The translations under genes and the position numbers were made by a program. Source: Sedimenticola_A endophacoides (lineage in GTDB: Bacteria > Pseudomonadota > Gammaproteobacteria > Chromatiales > Chromatiaceae). From it: DNA of 11,413 nt. The stretch is taken from positions 1-11,413 of the forward strand of contig PQCO01000105.1 of the NCBI GenBank assembly GCA_003062345.1, written 5' to 3'. Of the stretch, positions 6,029 through 11,413 are shown piece after piece. Each line of letters begins with the position of its first letter. Position 1 is the stretch's first letter. The notes under the pieces were generated by a model that made no database searches, was not told where the DNA came from, and worked only from the letters and a program-made list of their open reading frames with translations.

Positions 6029-6521
6029 TGAGGACCTCGCTGCCCCGCTCCACCTGATCGAACAGCTCGATCAGGTCGCGATTGCGCATGCGGATACAGC
6101 CGTGGGAGCGCGGAACCCCCATCGGCTCACTCTCGGGAGAGCCGTGGATATAGATAAAGCGGCGCAGAGTGTCACGCTCCCCGCCCCGGTTGAAGCCCGG
6201 CTGCGCACCGCTCAACCAGAGGATACGGGTGAGTATCCAGTCCCGCCCCGGCTCCCGCCCGGCCAGTGCCGGGCTGTAGATCTCGCCGGTGGGACGCCGT
6301 GCCACGAAGACCGTGTTTTCCGCCGCCCCGGCCCCGATCTTGATGCGTATCCGGTGCAATCCCCTGGGCGTACAGCCACTTCCCATCCGTTCGCCCGGGC
6401 CGTTGGTCGCGGTTGAGACCGGATAGCTGGCCAGGGCATCTGCTCCCCGATAGAGGGTGAGCTGTTGGGTCTCGATGTCGATCCTGAGCGAGGCGGGCGG
6501 TGTTTCGGGGGGCGCGGCCAT
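6006..6521 (-). CDS. L,D-transpeptidase (YkuD domain), no obvious signal peptide
   Basis: This 171-residue YkuD-fold enzyme shows the catalytic signature RFIYIHGSPE (His126) and VPRSHGCIRMRN (His140, nucleophile Cys142). Family members form 3-3 peptidoglycan cross-links or attach lipoproteins to peptidoglycan. The conserved N-terminal strands (IDIETQQLTLYRG, YPVSTATNGPGER, GSGCTPRG) are present. No signal peptide is visible at ATG 6521; the protein starts almost directly at the domain, as in several gammaproteobacterial relatives, so its route to the periplasm is unclear. It follows the CYTH gene by 6 bases, indicating translational coupling in the rlmD operon, and its 3' end overlaps the convergent FliL-like gene by 23 bases. 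Its exact substrate is unknown. Confidence 0.9.
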   Translation of the reverse strand: MAAPPETPPASLRIDIETQQLTLYRGADALASYPVSTATNGPGERMGSGCTPRGLHRIRIKIGAGAAENTVFVARRPTGEIYSPALAGREPGRDWILTRILWLSGAQPGFNRGGERDTLRRFIYIHGSPESEPMGVPRSHGCIRMRNRDLIELFDQVERGSEVLITERKNW

Positions 6522-6527
6522 CCCGCG

Positions 6528-6995
6528 TCACCAGTCCCGATAGGGATGGGTGACCAGATTGGCGTTGAAATAACGGGGGTCGTCCGAGACCTCATCCCCC
6601 GCCCATTCGGGCAACTGAAACGCCTCTGATTCGCTCACCAGCTCCACCTCGGCGACGACCAGCCCCTGATTCGCCCCGGCGAACACATCCAGGTCCCACA
6701 CGTGCCCCGCGCAGCGTACCCGATAGCGGGTCTTGTCGATAAACGGCTGCTCCGCCACCTGCGACAGCATCTCCCAGGCCTCGGTGGTGGGGATCGGGTA
6801 CTCGAACTCCGCCCGGGCGATGCCCCGGGTGGCCCCCTTGACGGTGATAAAGGCCGCCTCACCGGCGATGCGCACACGCACGGTGGCGTTCTTCTGGCTT
6901 GCCAGATAGCCCTGTCTGATGACCGAGCTGGAGAGCACGTCATTCATCCATTTATCATTTTTAACCAGAAATTTACGTTCTATTTCTTGAGCCAT
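6528..6995 (-). CDS. CYTH-domain protein, probable inorganic triphosphatase
   Basis: A single-domain CYTH (triphosphate tunnel metalloenzyme) protein of 155 residues. The defining ExExK motif is at the very N-terminus (AQEIERKFL: Glu4, Glu6, Lys8). Further tunnel strands are RQGYL, ATVRVRIAGEAAFITVKG, EFEYPI, IDKTRYRV, WDLDVFAG and LVVAEVEL. Small bacterial CYTH proteins often hydrolyse inorganic triphosphate; substrate specificity here is inferred. The start follows the rlmD stop by 2 bases and the stop precedes the YkuD gene by 6 bases, so it is the middle gene of a tight operon. Its first ~20 codons are distinctly AT-rich compared with the rest, which may keep the coupled start site unstructured. 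Confidence 0.9.
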   Translation of the reverse strand: MAQEIERKFLVKNDKWMNDVLSSSVIRQGYLASQKNATVRVRIAGEAAFITVKGATRGIARAEFEYPIPTTEAWEMLSQVAEQPFIDKTRYRVRCAGHVWDLDVFAGANQGLVVAEVELVSESEAFQLPEWAGDEVSDDPRYFNANLVTHPYRDW

Positions 6996-6997
6996 TT

Positions 6998-8338
6998 CTA
7001 TTCTTTTTTCTCAAACAGCGCGATGGATTCCACATGGGCGGTATGGGGGAACATATCCATTACCCCGGCACTGACCAGGCGATAGCCATGGCGGTTGACC
7101 AGCAGATCGGCGTCCCGCGCCAGGGTGCCCGGATAACAGGAGACATAGACGATGCGTTCCGCCCCCATCGGCGGCAGGTGCTCCAGCACCTCCAGGGCGC
7201 CGGAGCGCGGAGGGTCCAGCAGCACCTTGTCGAAGCGCTGCCGCAACCAGGGTTCGCGTTCCAGATCACCGTAGAGGTTGGCGGTGAAATAGGCGCTGTT
7301 GCCGATTCCGTTGCGCCTGGCATTGTCGCGCGCCCTGGCGACCAGGCCGGCATCGCCCTCCACGCCGATCACCTCTCCGGCGCGGCGCGCCAGGGGCAGG
7401 GTGAAGTTGCCGAGGCCGCAAAACAGGTCGAGGACCCGCTCGTCGGCAGCGGGTGCCAACAGATCCAGGGCGCGGTCGATCATCAGACGGTTGAGTTCAC
7501 TGTTGACCTGGGTGAAATCGCTGGGCAGGAAGTGGATCTCCAGGTCGTGTTCCGGAAGGTGGTAGCTGAGGTCCACCGGCTCCCCCTCCAGGGGCCTGAC
7601 CGTCTCGGGTCCACCCTCCTGAAGGTAGATCGCCACACCATGGTGGCTGCCAAAGGAACGCAACCGTTCGATATCCCGCGGCGCCGGCGGGTGCAGGAGG
7701 CGGAAGATCAGGACGCACGTCTGGTCACCCATGGCGACCTCGATCTGGGGCACCTTGTCGCGTATGGAGAGTCCCCCGATCAACTCCGCCAGGGGGCCGA
7801 TCAACTCCCCCACCTTGGGGTGAAGCACATGGCAGCGCGTGGTATCGGTGATCAGGCCGGTACCCTTTTCACGGAAGCCGACCAGTACTTTCTCTTTCTT
7901 GATTACGTACTTGGCTCCCAAACGCGCCTTGCGCCGGTAGCCCCAGGGCGAGCCGCTGACGAGGGGGGGAAGAGTCGTCTCTGGACGCACCCGGCCGATA
8001 CGCTCGAAGGCGTCAAGCAGTGCTTGTTGCTTGGCCTGAATCTGCGCATCGGGCGCCTGATGTTGCAGGGAGCAGCCGCCGCAGATGCCGAAGGCGTCGC
8101 AACGCGGCTCGACCCGCTCGGGCGAGGCCTGGATCACGTGCTGGGCGCGTCCCTCGTCATAGCGGCGCTGACGCCGGGAGTAGAGAAACTCCACCTCCTC
8201 ACCGGGCAGCGCACCCTGTATAAAGACCGCCTTGCCGTCGATGTGGGCGACGCCGCGTCCGTCATGACTGAGCGACTCGATCTGCGCACGCACCGGCTCG
8301 GTCGGCAGTTGACGCCTTCTGGATCGTGAACGCGCCAT
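6998..8338 (-). CDS. rlmD: 23S rRNA (uracil-1939-C5)-methyltransferase RlmD
   Basis: This SAM-dependent enzyme methylates U1939 of 23S rRNA. Its domains are all visible: an N-terminal TRAM domain (VRAQIESLSHDGRGVAHI to about residue 70); a 4Fe-4S cluster with Cys80, Cys86, Cys89 (CDAFGICGGCS) and Cys169, the spacing seen in E. coli RlmD; and a Rossmann methyltransferase with VLDLFCGLGNFTLPLA for SAM. Catalytic elements are LLDPPRSGA, the nucleophile Cys401 in VSCYPGTLARD and the base Glu437 in HTAHVESIALFE. At 446 residues it is full length. The basic N-terminus (MARSRSRRR) is typical. It is the first gene of an operon with the CYTH and YkuD genes. GGGGA before the ATG is rather distant (12 nt). 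Confidence 0.97.
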   Translation of the reverse strand: MARSRSRRRQLPTEPVRAQIESLSHDGRGVAHIDGKAVFIQGALPGEEVEFLYSRRQRRYDEGRAQHVIQASPERVEPRCDAFGICGGCSLQHQAPDAQIQAKQQALLDAFERIGRVRPETTLPPLVSGSPWGYRRKARLGAKYVIKKEKVLVGFREKGTGLITDTTRCHVLHPKVGELIGPLAELIGGLSIRDKVPQIEVAMGDQTCVLIFRLLHPPAPRDIERLRSFGSHHGVAIYLQEGGPETVRPLEGEPVDLSYHLPEHDLEIHFLPSDFTQVNSELNRLMIDRALDLLAPAADERVLDLFCGLGNFTLPLARRAGEVIGVEGDAGLVARARDNARRNGIGNSAYFTANLYGDLEREPWLRQRFDKVLLDPPRSGALEVLEHLPPMGAERIVYVSCYPGTLARDADLLVNRHGYRLVSAGVMDMFPHTAHVESIALFEKKE

Positions 8339-8404
8339 AATCAGTAATCATTCCCCAACAACGCTTTCGCCCTCCGCGCACCGCTTATCCACCCGATAAA
8401 CACG

Positions 8405-8436
8405 CGCCGGGCGGGCATATGAACACCCGCCCGGCG
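8405..8436 (-). terminator. Terminator hairpin after ydbL
   Basis: A perfect 11-bp GC-rich stem, CGCCGGGCGGG (8405-8415) with CCCGCCCGGCG (8426-8436), 10-nt loop. On the minus strand it is followed by TGTTTATC, a weak T-run. It lies between the ydbL stop (8479) and the rlmD start (8338), so it should end the ydbH-ydbL transcript. Confidence 0.75.
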
Positions 8437-8447
8437 GTTTGCCCCGC

Positions 8448-8470
8448 CACCGCCGGATCGTGCGGCGGTG
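8448..8470. terminator. Second, shorter hairpin next to the ydbL terminator
   Basis: CACCGCCG (8448-8455) pairs with CGGCGGTG (8463-8470) around a 7-nt loop, just beyond the ydbL stop codon. No T-run follows. It probably acts with the hairpin at 8405-8436 as a tandem 3' structure. Confidence 0.45.
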
Positions 8471-8478
8471 CCGGTGGT

Positions 8479-9081
8479 TCACTTCTGCTGCCAGCGCCCC
8501 TTGGAATTCTGGTACCACCACCCCCTGCGTGCCTTGTCGATCCAGGTGGTGACAAAGACGGCGCGCACATCAGGCTCCCACTCGGGGTGACCATTGGCCT
8601 CGGCGATCGCCCGGTAGAGGCCGTTGCGGTCGCGATTCTCATCCGCCACCAGCTTGTTGACCCGGTTCCGGTCCTTGAGGCCGATGGCGCCGCTGTCATG
8701 CACCCCGACCAGCGCATCACGTGTGAAGCCGACGGCACCGCTGTCGTAGTAGGGGGAGAGGCTTGCGTGACGCTGTTTCATCTGCGCCTGCAGTTTACGG
8801 ATTCCCGGGGTATTGACGTTGAAATCGGGCTGGGCCGCGTGGGCGGTGGGAACCAGAAAATCGAGCACTGCCCGGGCCACCAGCAGCGCCGCCGGCCGCT
8901 CCAGCGCCGCCCCCTTCTCCCGCGCGGGTGCCGCCGGAGCCTGACCACTGCCGAGGATATCCTCCACGATCTCCTCGGCCGCCTGCTCGGCCGCCGCCGC
9001 CGGAAAATAGATGTTGATGGTTACGCACGCCGCCAGAAACGCCAGCGTCACCGCGGCCAGACTCAGTCTTATAACGCTCAT
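8479..9081 (-). CDS. ydbL: YdbL-family (DUF1318) lipoprotein with a YnbE-like N-terminal segment
   Basis: This 200-residue lipoprotein has a signal sequence ending in lipobox LAAC (Cys19). Val at +2 suggests outer-membrane sorting. The mature N-terminus CVTINIYFPAAAAEQAAEEI has a beta-strand-like VTINIYF resembling the ITINMNVKI strand of YnbE. After a Pro/Ala linker comes a hydrophobic piece ending AHAAQ (about residues 65-82) that looks like a vestigial signal peptide. The DUF1318 core follows (ALVGVHDSGAIGLKDRNRVN, NGLYRAIAEANGHPEWEPDV, GWWYQNSKGRWQQK). In E. coli, YnbE is an outer-membrane lipoprotein that pairs with YdbH to bridge the envelope, and YdbL is a periplasmic partner. GGAGG 7 nt before the ATG and a 12-bp gap from ydbH show an operon. 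No separate ynbE exists here. Confidence 0.85.
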   Translation of the reverse strand: MSVIRLSLAAVTLAFLAACVTINIYFPAAAAEQAAEEIVEDILGSGQAPAAPAREKGAALERPAALLVARAVLDFLVPTAHAAQPDFNVNTPGIRKLQAQMKQRHASLSPYYDSGAVGFTRDALVGVHDSGAIGLKDRNRVNKLVADENRDRNGLYRAIAEANGHPEWEPDVRAVFVTTWIDKARRGWWYQNSKGRWQQK

Positions 9082-9093
9082 TGCTCGCCTCCG

Positions 9094-10989
9094 CTATTCG
9101 ATGACCGGCGCCTCTCCCTGGGTCATCTGTTTCAGTTTCTCGATCAGCAGGTTCCAGTCGGTCTGCCGGTTGAAGCCCATGATGTCGATCCGGGGCAGAC
9201 CGCTGCCCTTGACCAGATAATAGCCCCGATCCTTGGATTCAATACCGCCCATCTCGCATACACCGTTTTTCAGGCGGCATCGGATACCGAGCCGGTCGTA
9301 GCGAAACTCCTCGAAAAAGCGGAGAAAACTCCTCGACAGGGCGCCGGAGACGCCGGCGCCGCCGAGGTTCGAGATGTTGTCCACCGCCCGCTGGCTGATC
9401 CGGTGACGGCTGTCGTCCCCTTCCGGGGTGGCGAAACGCGCGTCGAAGGCGACCGGCTCCCAATCCTCCAGGCGCAGCCCCTCAATGGTGCCATCCAGCC
9501 TGCCGGTTATCTTACCAAAGGAGAAGGTGCGGGTCAGGGCCTCCAGATCGATGGATTTGAGTGTGATCTCCGCGCTCAGCGCCGGCAGGGCTCGGAACAG
9601 ATCTTCCAACACCAGGTCCTTGATCAGGATTTCGCCGTCGAACACCCGCATCAGACTGGTGCCGTTGACTGTGATCAGGCCGTCGGCGTAGCGCACGGAG
9701 GGGATCATTCCCGAGAGCTGTCCCGACATCGGGGGCCAGCCGAAGGCCCGGCTCAACAGTTCCATCGAGATCGGGGTGAGAAAACCGCTGAGCGCCGCGT
9801 GCGCTTCCCCGTCGCCCCACTCCGCCTCCAGTGAGTCGAGGTGCAGCGCTCCATCCAGTACCGGCAGTGAGGAGGGCGCCGTCATGCGCAGATGTTGCCC
9901 GGAGAGCTTTAGCGGGAGGCGCCCGCCGCCCAGGTCGATTCGTTCGAACAGGTGCCCCCCCCGCCAGGCGATGTGACTCTCCCGCGTGGCCTCAGCGGCG
10001 TCCCAGTTAAGCACCCCTTCGAGACCCCGGAGGGCGAACAGGCCCTCCGCCCCGCCCCGGTGAACCAGGTCGATTTCATCGAGGGTCAGCCGGAGCGCCT
10101 CGGGGCCCCGGGCGCCGAGGCGCAGGCTCGCCTGCAACGAGCCGCCCAGGTCGATCTCTCCAAGCAGCGTATGGCCTAGGATCGGTGCCAGACACGCCTG
10201 GTAGAGCGCGGCCAGGGAGCTTGGTTCACTCTCCAGGTCGAGGCGGACCAGGCCGCCGCCCCCGGTGAGGTGGTAATCGCCGCTGCCGTGCAGGGCCAGC
10301 ACCCCCTCCTGGCGGTAGCTCGACTGGTCGAAGCGCAGGCGCTCAAAGGCGTCATCGATACGGAAGCGGGTCTCGACCCCTATGGGAGAGGCCCCCGGCT
10401 CCAGATAGAGATAGGGGGTGAGCAGGGCGCCCCGGTTGAGGCGCAGCGACTGGGTGCCGCTCCAGGCGCCATCGCGGTGGTGGGCGCTGCCCTTCCAGCG
10501 CCCCGCCACCCCCTCGCCCAGATGGCGCTCTTGGGCGTCGGCGAAGGCGAGATCGCTGAAATCCAGGCCCCATGCCAGCTTGCGGGGCAGCGTACCGCTT
10601 CCGCTCAACTCGATTCCGGCGGTTGCGCGAAAATCGAGGCGTACCCCGGAGAGGGGCTCTCCAAGCATCCTGAAGGCGCGCCGCGCGGCATCGAAGGTAA
10701 TCCCGGAGGCCTCCGCCCCGATATGCCAGTCTGCACCCTCCCGACGCCCGGCAAGGGTCAATTTAGCAAAACTTGTTTTTAAATTATTTACTATTAAATC
10801 AATTGATTGGAAATTATTCTTGATATTGAATGTTATGTTCGCATCACCCTCCTCAAGCAGCGGGTGGCGGGCCTCCAGGCGCCCCTCCCGGCAGCTCAGA
10901 TCCCGTCCGTCCACACGTCCCGAGGCACACTCCAGGTGCAACTCGGTCAGCGGCGCCTCCAGGGCGTCCAGGCTGAGCTGTTCGATCGC
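9094..10989 (-). pseudogene. ydbH: YdbH-like AsmA-type intermembrane lipid-transport protein, 5'-truncated by the repeat
   Basis: The C-terminal ~630 residues of a large beta-rich AsmA-like protein. YdbH, with TamB and YhdP, bridges inner and outer membranes to move phospholipids. Evidence is the long run of alternating amphipathic strands (for example DGLITVNGTSLMRVFDGEIL, GKITGRLDGTIEGLRLEDW), the conserved C-terminal RHRISQRAVDNISNLGG block, and the ydbL gene 12 bases downstream. E. coli YdbH is 879 residues. Here the N-terminal membrane anchor and first part are missing: the frame is open only to a TAA at 11022-11020 inside the repeat hairpin, and recognisable sequence starts at about IEQLSLDALEAPL (near 10986). 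TTG 10941 is the nearest formal start but is not a credible one. A ~80-bp AT-rich patch lies in frame near 10760-10840. Either the gene is dead or the 5' end lies elsewhere through misassembly. Confidence 0.75.
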
Positions 10990-11287
10990 TAACCGCCATG
11001 GAGAGCGAAGCGAAGGCGGTTAGTCCCCGATAGGCGTAGGCGCGGTTGTATGGCCGCAGTTACGACCGATAGGGAGTGACGTAGGGCATACAAATAGCGC
11101 ATCCGACACGCCGTAGAGTCATTGTGGTCATCATGACGGAGTTGCGCACGAGCAGCTTTGCTGCAATGTGCGGGACGGAGTCGTGATGAGCGCAGGACGG
11201 TCGGGGCAGTAACGGCTGTCGCGTTGGCGAGTCGATTTTGGGGACTGGGATGTCCCAAAATCTTTCACGAGGTAGCGACACTCTTGC
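10989..11287. mobile_element. About 300-bp non-coding, hairpin-rich repeat element (copy B), probably MITE-like
   Basis: Part of this unit (11161-11287) is exactly repeated at 1-127. The boundary at 11287 is fixed by divergence of the two copies; that at 10989 is inferred from the end of ydbH coding and the edge of a hairpin. Internal structure: CTAACCGCC (10989-10997) pairs with GGCGGTTAG (11015-11023); TTGTATG (11046-11052) with CATACAA (11087-11093), extended by GCGC on both sides; GCAGC TTT GCTGC near 11153-11165; and TTTTGGGGAC (11236-11245) with GTCCCAAAA (11252-11260). No terminal inverted repeats and no transposase are seen. Both outer flanks are truncated genes (ydbH, Sel1-type). Confidence 0.7.
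11161..11287. repeat. Direct repeat copy B (127 bp, exact)
   Basis: Identical to 1-127 over the full 127 bases. Bases 10989-11160 are probably also part of the repeat but have no partner here because the window begins at base 1 of copy A. Confidence 0.97.
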
Positions 11288-11413
11288 GATAAACACAACT
11301 TCCCTGTTTCATACGCTTCTGCAATTACGAGGCATGCATCACTACTCCCGCAATCAATTGCTTCGAAAAGCAACCTCACTGCTTCGTCAAGATTTTTCTC
11401 TACGCCTTCCCCG
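11288..11413 (-). pseudogene. Sel1-repeat protein fragment, cut by the repeat and by the window edge
   Basis: The minus-strand frame is open from the window edge and reads GEGVEKNLDEAVRLLFEAID then CGSSDACLVIAEAYETGK, a good match to the Sel1-like (TPR-type) repeat pattern GxGVxxDxxxAxxxxxxAxxxGxxxAxxxLGxxYxxG. Sel1 proteins are helical-solenoid scaffolds for protein-protein contacts. At 11287 it runs in frame into the repeat (ECRYLVKDFG...) and ends at a TGA at 11131. The DNA here is clearly less GC-rich than ydbH on the other side of the repeat, so the two flanks probably were not originally neighbours. The start lies outside the window. Confidence 0.65.

Noticed and set aside
7034..8329. 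431-codon plus-strand open frame opposite rlmD
   Set aside because: Antisense shadow of a clearly identified RlmD with all catalytic and Fe-S residues.
8419..9834. 471-codon plus-strand open frame across ydbL and ydbH
   Set aside because: It lies opposite two genes with family motifs, operon spacing and ribosome sites; its product has no recognisable domain, and long antisense frames are expected in GC-rich DNA.
10989..11287. Classical insertion sequence
   Set aside because: No transposase frame and no terminal inverted repeat: the two ends (CTAACCGCC and GCAAGAGTG) do not match each other.
1..11413. CRISPR array, tRNA, rRNA, prophage or defence genes
   Set aside because: No regularly spaced repeats, tRNA cloverleaf, rRNA signature, or phage or defence protein motifs were seen on either strand.

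Overview
The window looks like a chromosomal segment of a fairly GC-rich gammaproteobacterium. The evidence is an RlmD with its four Fe-S cysteines, a NagZ, a MTAP/MTIP-type nucleoside phosphorylase of the kind found beside nagZ in Pseudomonas, a periplasmic FliL-like protein, a signal-less YkuD protein and a YdbH/YdbL pair. The genus cannot be fixed from the sequence. Nearly all genes lie on the minus strand; only the FliL-like gene is on the plus strand. No tRNA, rRNA, CRISPR array, prophage or transposase gene is visible.

Layout. 1-127 is one copy of a direct repeat whose second copy is 11161-11287. Abutting it is the 5' end of a DgcZ-like (CZB) gene, cut after about 28 codons. 312-1794 is an unusual single-pass membrane protein with a histone-H1-like Lys/Ala head and a Pro/Tyr-rich periplasmic tail. 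Its frame is broken by one base at an A6 tract, and its promoter is overlapped by a 24-bp near-perfect palindrome. Next come a methylthio-nucleoside phosphorylase (2011-2751), a 2-Cys peroxiredoxin with a textbook terminator (2865-3506), a gene-poor gap (3507-3838), a hemerythrin-like protein lacking the usual first His (3839-4282) and NagZ (4469-5518). A FliL-like secreted protein (5612-6028, plus) converges on and overlaps a likely operon read rlmD, CYTH protein, L,D-transpeptidase (8338 down to 6006). Beyond a terminator hairpin lie ydbL (8479-9081) and ydbH (9094-10989), an intermembrane lipid-transport pair. ydbH has lost its 5' end at a roughly 300-bp hairpin-rich repeat (10989-11287). 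On the far side of that repeat is a truncated Sel1-repeat gene of much lower GC.

How it fits together. The intact genes cover envelope work (NagZ cell-wall recycling, YkuD cross-linking, YdbH/YdbL outer-membrane lipid homeostasis), peroxide or di-iron chemistry (peroxiredoxin, hemerythrin), nucleoside salvage and rRNA modification. The noteworthy parts are the repeat, which abuts three different truncated genes; the YdbL lipoprotein, which looks like YnbE and YdbL joined in one chain; and the frameshifted membrane-anchored basic protein with its own operator-like palindrome. The exact 127-bp identity that starts at base 1 and stops where the flanks diverge is what a de Bruijn assembler with k=127 would leave at a contig end. 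The left edge is therefore probably an assembly break inside this repeat family.
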